Source of the DNA: an uncultured Porphyromonadaceae bacterium
Lineage (GTDB): Bacteria > Bacteroidota > Bacteroidia > Bacteroidales > Muribaculaceae
Direction: 5' to 3'
DNA: 9,982 nt
Assembly: GCA_947176355.1 (NCBI GenBank)
Contig: CAMWQY010000076.1
Location: 1 to 9,982, forward strand
Shown here: positions 1-6,036 of the stretch, in pieces
Position numbering within the stretch: position 1 is the first letter of the stretch
Layout: every line of letters starts with the position of its first letter
The notes under the pieces: model-generated
The model's input: the letters and a program-made list of their open reading frames with translations, nothing else
Databases searched by the model: none
Told to the model about the DNA's origin: nothing
Position numbers and translations under genes: made by a program

Positions 1-50
1 TCCATGACCTCCGCTTCTTTCTCCGTAAGTTTCTTTGGTTGTTTCTTCAT
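1..50 (-). CDS. BlaI/MecI/CopY-family transcriptional repressor, N-terminus only (partial)
   Basis: The minus strand from the ATG at 48-50 reads MKKQPKKLTEKEAEVM before the window ends. The block 'LTEKEAEVM' resembles the first helix of the winged-helix domain of BlaI/MecI-type repressors (usual pattern L-T-x-x-E-x-x-V/I-M). Family members bind as dimers to dyad operators and are released when a membrane antirepressor of the BlaR1/M56 peptidase type cleaves them; that partner would be expected further left, outside the window. A good Bacteroidota promoter lies 30 nt upstream, which supports this start. Only 16 residues are visible, so the family call rests on a short match and the regulated function is unknown. 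Confidence 0.62.
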   Translation of the reverse strand, partial: MKKQPKKLTEKEAEVM

Positions 51-56
51 AATTAT

Positions 57-72
57 AACTTAAGTTTTAGTT
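57..72. promoter_or_regulatory. candidate repressor site A, in the blaI leader
   Basis: AACTTAAGTTTTAGTT, containing the perfect 10-bp palindrome AACTTAAGTT (57-66). It lies between the predicted transcription start and the start codon of the BlaI-like gene. It matches site B (119-134) at 13 of 16 positions in the same orientation, 62 bp away. Autoregulation by the BlaI-like protein is an inference from position only; the sequence does not show the TACA/TGTA operator core known from Gram-positive bla/mec operators. Confidence 0.35.
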
Positions 73-79
73 GACTCCG

Positions 80-111
80 CAAAGTTAATAACTATATTTT
101 TAATTTGCAAA
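80..111 (-). promoter_or_regulatory. promoter of the BlaI-like gene
   Basis: Read on the minus strand there is TTTG (108-111), a 20-nt spacer, then TAACTTTG (80-87). This matches the Bacteroidota sigma-ABfr consensus TTTG, about 19-21 nt, TAnnTTTG at every fixed position. Transcription should begin a few bases further, near 75, giving a leader of about 25 nt to the ATG at 48-50. Confidence 0.75.
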
Positions 112-118
112 TTTTCTC

Positions 119-134
119 ACCTAAAATTTTAGTT
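119..134. promoter_or_regulatory. candidate repressor site B, upstream of the blaI -33 box
   Basis: ACCTAAAATTTTAGTT, containing the perfect 12-bp palindrome CTAAAATTTTAG (121-132). It matches site A at 13 of 16 positions. Sites A and B bracket the promoter at 80-111, centre to centre 62 bp or about six helical turns, which would suit cooperative or looping repression. The region is A/T rich, so chance similarity cannot be excluded. Confidence 0.33.
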
Positions 135-146
135 AATCTTAATTAT

Positions 147-165
147 TTGATGTGTATGCCATCAA
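147..165. promoter_or_regulatory. dyad TTGATG-N7-CATCAA between the divergent promoters
   Basis: Perfect 6-bp inverted arms (147-152 and 160-165) around a 7-nt centre, a spacing typical of dimeric helix-turn-helix operators. It lies between the two divergent promoters, about 70 bp upstream of the plus-strand -33 box and about 36 bp upstream of the minus-strand -33 box. No regulator can be assigned. Confidence 0.3.
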
Positions 166-234
166 TAAGTCTACACTATAGTTTTAAAATATACAGTTTC
201 TAATAATTCTTAACCAATTATCATCTCTGTTATA

Positions 235-266
235 TTTGGAAGATATGAAAATAATTGCTAACTTTG
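235..266 (+). promoter_or_regulatory. promoter of the nucleotidyltransferase gene
   Basis: TTTG (235-238), a 20-nt spacer, then TAACTTTG (259-266), again a full match to the Bacteroidota consensus and with the same spacing and the same -7 sequence as the divergent promoter at 80-111. The start of transcription should be near 270, leaving a leader of about 85 nt before the coding sequence. Confidence 0.72.
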
Positions 267-356
267 CATTGATTGATTTACGCTTTTCGAATAAAATTCT
301 AAATAAAGTCATGAAGTGGTTTAAGTCAACTGTAATTGATCTATTTTGAAGTTTGT

Positions 357-674
357 ATGAATATGGTTAATAAGAATATTTTTGATTTAATTCCTATCAT
401 AAAACGCTATTTCAGTGACAAACCGGTAGTAAGGGCTTGGCTGTTCGGATCGTGCTCACGTGGAGAGGAGACTCCTACAAGCGACATTGACATATTAGTC
501 GATTATGATGAGTCAAAGGGTGTGGTTTCACTATTGAGAATCGGAGGAATGCTAATGGAGCTTTCACATTTGCTGGGCAGACAGGTTGATCTTGTGGAAT
601 CGCAAGGTCTTAAGGAATTTGCACGCGCATCTGTTGACCGAGATAAAATTCTGATTTATGAGAGAAAAGATTAA
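357..674 (+). CDS. MntA-like minimal nucleotidyltransferase (type VII antitoxin family)
   Basis: A 105-residue protein of the MNT group of the DNA polymerase beta superfamily. The nucleotidyltransferase signature GS-x10-D-x-D is exact: G31-S32, then D43 and D45 ('SDIDILV'); a third likely metal-binding aspartate is D78 in 'QVDLVE'. In MNT-HEPN modules the MNT protein adds AMP to a tyrosine of the HEPN ribonuclease and so neutralises it. The ORF can be opened at a TTG at 336, but homologues begin only about 20 residues before 'KPV', so ATG 357 (or ATG 363) is preferred. Its last bases overlap the ATG of a HEPN-like start, the usual operon arrangement, but that partner is truncated (next entry). 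All visible catalytic residues are intact, so this looks like an orphan, possibly still active, antitoxin. Confidence 0.85.
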   Translation: MNMVNKNIFDLIPIIKRYFSDKPVVRAWLFGSCSRGEETPTSDIDILVDYDESKGVVSLLRIGGMLMELSHLLGRQVDLVESQGLKEFARASVDRDKILIYERKD

Positions 675-786
675 AGATCCCGGCACTTTAGCTTGGGGGC
701 AGCCAATTATGCATTATGAATTATTAGAAAGGGTAGCCGATGGAGAAGTGGAAGGAGGAGTCGCGTTTCCAACGAGGGGAAATTAA
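658..786 (+). pseudogene. remnant of a HEPN (HepT-like) toxin gene, truncated after ~9 codons
   Basis: ATG at 658 overlaps the end of the nucleotidyltransferase by 17 nt and reads MREKIKDPG, which resembles the standard start of HepT/DUF86-type HEPN toxins in MNT-HEPN pairs (usually M-R-E-K-I-x-D-x-x-R-L-x-H-I-L). After the glycine the similarity stops: the frame continues as TLAWGQ, runs through the repeat at 705 and into the antisense of the tamL 3' end, and stops at 784-786. The 42-codon product lacks the helical bundle and the R-x4-6-H RNase motif, so it cannot be a working toxin. Whether the short frame is still translated is unknown. The identification rests on nine residues plus the characteristic position and overlap. 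Confidence 0.6.
705..726 (+). repeat. short intergenic repeat, copy 1
   Basis: AATTATGCATTATGAATTAT (705-724) matches the reverse complement of 7559-7578 at 19 of 20 positions. This copy lies about 20 nt after the point where HEPN similarity ends and touches the tamL stop codon. A/T-rich repeats built on ATTCATAAT-like units occur between genes in Bacteroidota genomes; whether this one is mobile cannot be told from two copies. Confidence 0.6.
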
Positions 787-3087
787 CGGCCAAGGGGTCT
801 CTCCCATCGCCGGATTATGCGCCTTCATGCCAAGGTCAAAGCGCAGGAGGAAGTAATTGAAGTCCATACGCAGGCCAAGACCGTAGGCAGCGGCAAACTG
901 CTTGTAGAATTCATCAAACTTAAACACGCCACCCTGCTGGAATGGATAGTCTCGTATAGTCCAAATGTTACCAATGTCTATAAATGCACCTAATTCAAGC
1001 ACCCAGAACAGCTTTGCACGATATTCCGCACTTGTGATGAGGCGGATGTCGCCACATTGATTAATAAAGTCGCTCACCGAATTACGCCCGGGATAGGCTC
1101 CGGGACCAAGGGTACGCACAGCCCACCCTCTAACTCCATTAGCGCCACCACCATAAAATCGTTTTTCAAACGGCAACATCTCAGAATTGCCGTATGGCAC
1201 ACCGACACCTCCACCTACACGAAATGCCACGGAATTCCTCTCGTCGAAACGGTGAAGGAGAGCGTAATCAGCTTCGAGCTTGAAATACTGGGAATAATGT
1301 ATACCAAAGACCTTATAAGGATCTTCCCTGTAATTGCTCCGATGATCAAAGATACTGGAAAGTGCAAACAGCAAGTTGCCTGCTATCTCAGCATTCACTC
1401 TGACATTGTAGATATCACGCTGCATAAACTTCTGCCAAGGAGCAGCCTCCCGCTTGTTGGTATGATACCATCGCCAACCCATACGCATGATGAAGTGGTC
1501 TTCGTAACTGTAGCGAAGAAGAGGATTGTCAGGAGCTATCAGGTCGATAAAGTCGTTGGTGGAAGCAGGAAGATAGACGTAGTTGATATCAATGGGAGTG
1601 AACGTATGACGGTTGTACTTGCGGGCGTCGACCCATTTGTAGCTCCAGCCTGCAGTTGAAATCACACGCGTGTATTCCGGACGTTCCTGATAATTCATCG
1701 AAAAATTCATTTCGGTTGAAGCTTGAATCATACGTCTCAAACGGCGCGAAATAGGAGCCTTGAACTCCGGCATAGAGAGACCGAGATCGACGGAATACTC
1801 CATATATCGGTTGTTGAGCAATCCCTCCAGGTTGCCGGAGAGCGACTCATAGCTTCCACGTATTTTCCCGGTAAATGTCTCCGAACCACGTCCGATATTT
1901 CGATGAGAGTACGTCAGTCCGACCGCCACTCCGAGATCACCTTCAGAATTAGTTCCTTCAAGTTCTACGCTTGCCGTCTGTGACTTTCCGGGAGTCAGCA
2001 TCACATACACATCGAGCAGACCATTATCCTCAATATGCCCGACCGGAACAAATGAAACATTTATAAACTTCAGAATTCCAAGACGCGAAAAAGCACGATA
2101 AGTACGGTCGACATTACGCTGAGCAAACACTTCCCCGGGAGCAAGATAACAATTATCAGCAATTACAGAAGGACGAAGATAACGGGAATCGGCATAAAGA
2201 ATCTCTATTCCGCGATAATTCACTGAATCTGCGGCAACTGCCAAAGCCGGATTCTCAGTATCGATAGCATCTGCATCAGCAATGACTGTAACTCGTCGTA
2301 TAAGGAATTTTGTATACATATCTTCCCTATCCTTAGCCTGACCGGATGGAGGATTGACTTTCATCAGCAGCTCCACATCCGGACTTCCTTCCGTAGTGTC
2401 AGCAACAAAAGTAATGTTCTCCTTGCCAAACTTGAAGTAGCCCTTGTTTCGAAGAGCATCCGCTACCAAAGTGCGTTGGTTCTCAAGAATATCTCTGGCA
2501 AGCGGTTGCCCCGGGAAGGTGAGGAATTTTGATGAGTCAGCCATCACAATTGCCTTGACAGCTGAATCAGGGAATTCATAATCCATCTTTGATATCACCT
2601 TGCGAGGGCCGGGAGTAAGATTATAGGTAAGCTCAATCTTTTTCTTCTTAGCATTTTTCACGGAATCCACCACGACATCGGCATTAAAATAGCCTTTGCT
2701 TGCCAAATACTGAAGCAGTTGAGAGGCACTGGCTTCTGAGAGTTGAGGATCGTAGATGACAGGGGGTTCGCCAAGCTTACGCATCCATTTATTCCACCAA
2801 TTGGTGGAGTCATTACCACTCATATTGTAGAAACCGAGGCGAAACTTTATGCTCCAGAGCATCTTGTGATTTGGAGTCTGCCTTAAATAAGCCTGCATCT
2901 CAGCTACATCAAGTTGCTCATTCCTACCAGTAGAGTCAATGCGAATATTTACCTTGTCGAGCAGATAGCTTCCATCGGGGACGTGTTTACTTGAACTGCA
3001 TCCGGATAAGACAACACAAAGTACAGCCAGTACCAAAAGAGATACCGGCAACCAGCCATGATGTATTCGCTGTCCGAATGGAAACAT
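724..3087 (-). CDS. tamL: TamL, Omp85/BamA-family outer membrane lipoprotein (translocation and assembly module)
   Basis: A 787-residue Omp85 protein. Residues 1-29 form a lipoprotein signal peptide with lipobox LSGC and the lipidated cysteine at 30, followed by SSSKHVPDGSYLLDKV, the typical TamL opening. The next ~350 residues are the periplasmic POTRA region ('GYFNADVVVDSV', 'NKGYFKFG'), and the rest is the C-terminal beta-barrel, with the Omp85 lid-loop motif VRGW at 652-655 after 'GGGAN' and a terminal phenylalanine (F787, '...SIGYPF') that acts as the barrel-insertion signal. In Bacteroidota TamL replaces TamA and works with the inner-membrane protein TamB in outer-membrane assembly; tamB is not in this window. 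The gene is convergent with the MNT remnant and divergent from xseA. The ATG lies 4 nt after a -7 box, suggesting a leaderless mRNA. Confidence 0.9.
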   Translation of the reverse strand: MFPFGQRIHHGWLPVSLLVLAVLCVVLSGCSSSKHVPDGSYLLDKVNIRIDSTGRNEQLDVAEMQAYLRQTPNHKMLWSIKFRLGFYNMSGNDSTNWWNKWMRKLGEPPVIYDPQLSEASASQLLQYLASKGYFNADVVVDSVKNAKKKKIELTYNLTPGPRKVISKMDYEFPDSAVKAIVMADSSKFLTFPGQPLARDILENQRTLVADALRNKGYFKFGKENITFVADTTEGSPDVELLMKVNPPSGQAKDREDMYTKFLIRRVTVIADADAIDTENPALAVAADSVNYRGIEILYADSRYLRPSVIADNCYLAPGEVFAQRNVDRTYRAFSRLGILKFINVSFVPVGHIEDNGLLDVYVMLTPGKSQTASVELEGTNSEGDLGVAVGLTYSHRNIGRGSETFTGKIRGSYESLSGNLEGLLNNRYMEYSVDLGLSMPEFKAPISRRLRRMIQASTEMNFSMNYQERPEYTRVISTAGWSYKWVDARKYNRHTFTPIDINYVYLPASTNDFIDLIAPDNPLLRYSYEDHFIMRMGWRWYHTNKREAAPWQKFMQRDIYNVRVNAEIAGNLLFALSSIFDHRSNYREDPYKVFGIHYSQYFKLEADYALLHRFDERNSVAFRVGGGVGVPYGNSEMLPFEKRFYGGGANGVRGWAVRTLGPGAYPGRNSVSDFINQCGDIRLITSAEYRAKLFWVLELGAFIDIGNIWTIRDYPFQQGGVFKFDEFYKQFAAAYGLGLRMDFNYFLLRFDLGMKAHNPAMGETPWPLISPRWKRDSSFHFSIGYPF

Positions 3088-3091
3088 AATG

Positions 3092-3099
3092 CAAAATTA
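3092..3099 (-). promoter_or_regulatory. -7 box of the tamL promoter
   Basis: On the minus strand TAATTTTG, a full match to TAnnTTTG, with only 4 nt (CATT) between it and the tamL ATG. No clean TTTG is found at the -33 position; the nearest similar bases are TTGG about 23 nt upstream. Transcription would start at or within a base or two of the start codon. Confidence 0.55.
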
Positions 3100-3195
3100 G
3101 GGAATTTTTCCGAATATACGCCCCAATATTTCTCATAAAAAACAGAAATAACGCAATTCAGGTCACTAATTATTCAGAATATCGCAAATTTTCAC

Positions 3196-3203
3196 TAAAT
3201 TTG
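3196..3203 (+). promoter_or_regulatory. -7 box of the xseA operon promoter
   Basis: TAAATTTG matches TAnnTTTG and is separated by 4 nt (CAGT) from the xseA ATG at 3208, mirroring the tamL arrangement. The -33 element is poor (ATTC/TTCA at the expected place). This implies a leaderless or nearly leaderless transcript, or a start at the second ATG (3217) with a leader of about 9 nt. Confidence 0.55.
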
Positions 3204-3207
3204 CAGT

Positions 3208-4623
3208 ATGGAAGCAATGAATCGGCAATCAGGCCCAACGATATACACTCTCTCGAAGTTTTCAAGCTACATTGCAGCTGCAATGAGCCGGGAACCGGTG
3301 CTTATGGGCGCATGGGTCACCGCAGAGATCAGCGACCTCTCATCAAGCGGAGGACATTGCTACATGACCCTAATCGAAAAAGACTCAAGAGGCACCACTA
3401 TCGCACGCATGAGAGCCACAATCTGGGCCAACCGATTCTATTATATCCGAAACAAATTCCTAAGGGAAACCGGCAAAGAACTCTCCAATGGTATGAAAGT
3501 GATGTTTTACGGGGCTGCCAACTATCACAGTTCTTACGGGCTTTCTTTCAACATTGGAGAAGTAAACCCTGCCTTTACGATGGGGGACCTCGAACGACTC
3601 CGCCGAGAAATATTAGAAGCACTCCAACGCGAAGGAATCATTGCCCAAAACAGGAATCTTAGAATCATAGAACCTCCTTTGAAAATCGCCGTAATATCGT
3701 CAGAGACAGCAGCCGGATATGGCGACTTCATCAATCAGCTTCAAGGGAATCCTGTAGGGGTAGAATTCCACACAATGCTATTTCCTGCTATAATGCAAGG
3801 AGACAAGACTGCACAAAGCGTGTTGGCTGCACTCGAGCTTGTAGAGCAAACCAATAGCATTATTCAATGGGACTGCGTAGTAATTATCCGTGGAGGAGGA
3901 GCCACTACAGATATGAATGGGTTTGACGATCTTCAACTTGCCCGGCGTGTGGCTACTTACCCAATTCCTGTTGTAGTAGGAATCGGACACGAGCGCGACC
4001 GCTGTGTACTCGATGAAATAGCATGCATCAGATGCAAGACTCCGACAGCTGTCGCAGCATGGCTGATTGATTCAGTCGGCATGGCATGGCAAAGGGCATA
4101 CGACTTGGCTTCCAGAATTACCTCTTTCGCATCAGAGCGTCTCAAAGGGGAACACATACGTCTACAGAGCATCGAGACAATGGTGCCGGCTCTTGCGGAT
4201 GCCCAACTAAAGAATGCCCGCATGAAGCTGCATGCAATTTCCGCACTTCTTCCTTCCGCAGCAAACGACGCAATCTCAAAAGCCCGAATACGTATAGAAG
4301 CAATCACCACCACCCTAAGGATGGCATCGCATACCCGCATCCAAATAGAATACCCCCAGCTCTTAGGAATATCAAATACTCTTAAGACAGCCGCTTCATC
4401 ACTGCTTGAAAAAGAAAAGACACGTCTGGACAATCTTGAAAAATTAACAGATGTGTTAAATCCAGCTTCGACACTTAAACGAGGATATTCCATCACAAAA
4501 ATATGTGGAAAGGCCGTGAGTAATGCGGATTTGGCAAAACCGGGAGATAGACTTGAGACGATCACTGCAACGGGCAGCATTCTCTCCACAGTAGATCAAA
4601 CTCCAAAAAAGGACAAAAAATGA
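3208..4623 (+). CDS. xseA: exodeoxyribonuclease VII large subunit
   Basis: A 471-residue XseA, close to the family's usual ~450. Residues ~10-115 form the N-terminal OB-fold ('VLMGAWVTAEISDL...HCYMTLIEKD'). The catalytic domain follows with 'IAVISSETAAGYGDF' (160-174), 'VVIIRGGGATTDMNGFDD' (224-241) and GIGHERD (258-264), which carries the conserved His261 and Asp264. Residues ~290-410 are a long helical, coiled-coil-like stretch, and the C-terminal 'P-x2-TLKRGYS' block sits at 419-428. With XseB it degrades single-stranded DNA to oligonucleotides in repair. It starts the plus-strand operon and its stop overlaps the next gene by 4 nt (ATGA). The usual downstream partner xseB is not adjacent. 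ATG 3217 (M4) is an alternative start. Confidence 0.95.
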   Translation: MEAMNRQSGPTIYTLSKFSSYIAAAMSREPVLMGAWVTAEISDLSSSGGHCYMTLIEKDSRGTTIARMRATIWANRFYYIRNKFLRETGKELSNGMKVMFYGAANYHSSYGLSFNIGEVNPAFTMGDLERLRREILEALQREGIIAQNRNLRIIEPPLKIAVISSETAAGYGDFINQLQGNPVGVEFHTMLFPAIMQGDKTAQSVLAALELVEQTNSIIQWDCVVIIRGGGATTDMNGFDDLQLARRVATYPIPVVVGIGHERDRCVLDEIACIRCKTPTAVAAWLIDSVGMAWQRAYDLASRITSFASERLKGEHIRLQSIETMVPALADAQLKNARMKLHAISALLPSAANDAISKARIRIEAITTTLRMASHTRIQIEYPQLLGISNTLKTAASSLLEKEKTRLDNLEKLTDVLNPASTLKRGYSITKICGKAVSNADLAKPGDRLETITATGSILSTVDQTPKKDKK

Positions 4624-5273
4624 AAAAACTTATCATATTCGATCTCGACGGGACATTACTTGACACGATTGCTGATTTGGGCACGGCGTGCAACTATGCC
4701 CTAAAAGCAAAAGGATACCATGAACATCCGTTGGCAGCTTATCCATATATGGTCGGCAACGGAGTCAAGAAGCTGATCGAACGCGCCCAGCCTGATGCAA
4801 GTCCGGAAGAAAGAGAAGAGCTTCTGGCCATCTTCAGGGAATATTATGACGCCCACTGTACCGATCTGACCAAGCCATACCCGGGAATTCCGGAAATGCT
4901 TCAGCAGCTTACAGACAATCACATTGCTGTAGCAGTGGCTACAAACAAATATGAGTCAGCTGCAAGAAAAATCATTGACCATTTCTTTCCCGACATTCCA
5001 TTCGTAGCCGTTATGGGGCAGACAGAAGACAGGCCTGTGAAGCCTGATCCAAGCATAGACTTTGCAATACTCCTCTCCCACCCCACTCGGAAAAGTGAAA
5101 CTATGCATGTAGGGGATTCGGCAGTTGATATTGAGACGGCAAGGCGAGCATGCATTGACTCAGTAGGCGTGACATGGGGATTCCGTCCGATCACAGAACT
5201 ACGCAAGGCATACGCAGATCATATAGTATGCTCTCCGTCAGACATACTTAAACTTGCATTCAAAGATGACTGA
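4620..5273 (+). CDS. gph: phosphoglycolate phosphatase-like HAD hydrolase
   Basis: A 217-residue HAD-superfamily phosphatase of the Gph/PGP type with all four motifs: DLDGT with nucleophile Asp8 and general acid Asp10, motif II Thr108 ('VATNK'), motif III Lys141 ('VKPDPS'), and motif IV 'HVGDSAVDIETA' with Asp166 and Asp170. A helical cap lies between motifs I and II (~15-85). The expected reaction is hydrolysis of 2-phosphoglycolate to glycolate; 2-phosphoglycolate arises when 3'-phosphoglycolate DNA ends left by oxidative damage are repaired, so its place directly behind exonuclease VII is reasonable. HAD enzymes are promiscuous, so the substrate is not certain. The start overlaps xseA by 4 nt and the stop overlaps rnpA by 8 nt, implying translational coupling at both ends. 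Confidence 0.88.
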   Translation: MKKLIIFDLDGTLLDTIADLGTACNYALKAKGYHEHPLAAYPYMVGNGVKKLIERAQPDASPEEREELLAIFREYYDAHCTDLTKPYPGIPEMLQQLTDNHIAVAVATNKYESAARKIIDHFFPDIPFVAVMGQTEDRPVKPDPSIDFAILLSHPTRKSETMHVGDSAVDIETARRACIDSVGVTWGFRPITELRKAYADHIVCSPSDILKLAFKDD

Positions 5274-5772
5274 TAACATTGAAAATATACTTGACACAAA
5301 AGAGGATGCATGTGCCTACCCTGAAAGGTTGACTTTGCGGAAAAGCTCCAAGCTTCGTCACCGCACCCTTGTACAAGATCTTTTTCAGAAAGGGAAGTCA
5401 GTCTATTCAGGTCCGTTAAGGATAACCTTCCGGGCTCTTTCCCAAGAGGAGTTGGAAGGGTCTTTTCGCGTGAAGATTCCGGACTTGATGGGACCGGTGC
5501 AATTTATGATTACGGTCCCTAAAAAGAAACGCCGGCATGCAGTAGACAGAGTCCTGATGCGCAGACGCATAAGAGAAGCATTCCGACTACAGTGGAGCCC
5601 ACTTAGACGGATGATACAAAAAGACCCTGCGATACGCACTTTGTCGCTGGGAATAGTCTATTTGCATACTGAAAACTCTGATATGGAAAGTATATATGCA
5701 GCAGTAGGGTCTGCACTTACGAAAATAAGAAAAAAGCTTTATCCTCAACCTAAAGCAGAAGACATTTGTTAA
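5266..5772 (+). CDS. rnpA: ribonuclease P protein component
   Basis: A 168-residue RnpA; most are 110-140, the extra length being at the N-terminus (~1-25) and C-terminus. Family blocks are visible: 'ERLTLRKSSKLRHRTLVQDLFQKGKS' near the start, 'VQFMITVPKKKRRHAVDR' and the RNA-binding helix 'RRRIREAFR' (~99-107). The protein binds the RNase P RNA and precursor tRNA to help remove 5' leaders. The ORF can be extended to a TTG at 5254, but the ATG at 5266, overlapping gph by 8 nt, is the better start. In the conserved 'R-N-R/x-x-KR' helix the asparagine is replaced: the sequence reads AVDRVLMRRRIREAFR, with Val96 in its place. It is followed by yidD, a frequent neighbour of rnpA, but rpmH and yidC are absent here. 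Confidence 0.9.
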   Translation: MTDNIENILDTKEDACAYPERLTLRKSSKLRHRTLVQDLFQKGKSVYSGPLRITFRALSQEELEGSFRVKIPDLMGPVQFMITVPKKKRRHAVDRVLMRRRIREAFRLQWSPLRRMIQKDPAIRTLSLGIVYLHTENSDMESIYAAVGSALTKIRKKLYPQPKAEDIC

Positions 5773-5783
5773 AATAGTGAACC

Positions 5784-6002
5784 ATGAATATAGCCCAGCT
5801 ACTTCTTACCGGAGTAATACGCTTCTATCAATATGCCATCTCGCCACATACTCCACCCAGTTGCCGCTTCACGCCTACTTGCAGTCAATATGGCATAGAG
5901 GCAATACGAAAACATGGGGCATTGAAAGGGGGATGGCTGACAATAAAGAGGATATGCCGGTGTCATCCTTGGGGAGGGTCGGGCTATGACCCGGTGCCAT
6001 AA
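5784..6002 (+). CDS. yidD: membrane protein insertion efficiency factor YidD
   Basis: A complete 72-residue YidD. The family core is present: '[27 protein letters not shown]' with two cysteines, then '[30 protein letters not shown]', where 'R-C-x-P-x-x-x-x-G-x-D-P-V-P' is the diagnostic ending. YidD is an inner-membrane-associated protein that aids YidC-dependent membrane insertion. It follows rnpA after 11 nt, the classic order, though the neighbouring rpmH and yidC seen in many bacteria are not here. Confidence 0.95.
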   Translation: MNIAQLLLTGVIRFYQYAISPHTPPSCRFTPTCSQYGIEAIRKHGALKGGWLTIKRICRCHPWGGSGYDPVP

Positions 6003-6036
6003 ACTAAATATCTTTAACTCTATATATAACTTTCGC

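Larger units (their letters stand above)
51..356. other. AT-rich divergent intergenic control region
   Basis: About 300 bases without a gene between the BlaI-like start and the nucleotidyltransferase start. It is clearly richer in A+T than the flanking genes. It holds one promoter in each direction (listed separately), two similar 16-bp sites, one 6-7-6 dyad and an untranslated leader of roughly 85 nt in front of the nucleotidyltransferase. I see no RNA gene and no convincing small ORF in it. Confidence 0.7.

Noticed and set aside
336..356. TTG start extending the nucleotidyltransferase by seven residues
   Set aside because: The extension (MIYFEVC) has no family support and ATG codons at 357 and 363 fit the usual N-terminal length.
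1057..1659. A 200-codon plus-strand frame inside tamL
   Set aside because: It is antisense to a well-supported Omp85 gene, has no recognisable domain, and its composition follows from the opposite strand.
3957..4589. A 210-codon minus-strand frame inside xseA
   Set aside because: The plus-strand frame encodes a complete XseA with all motifs; the antisense frame has no family resemblance.
5986..6036. Earlier ATG for the GH3 gene, inside yidD
   Set aside because: The 17 extra residues do not resemble family members, whose similarity starts at MDFTPIA.
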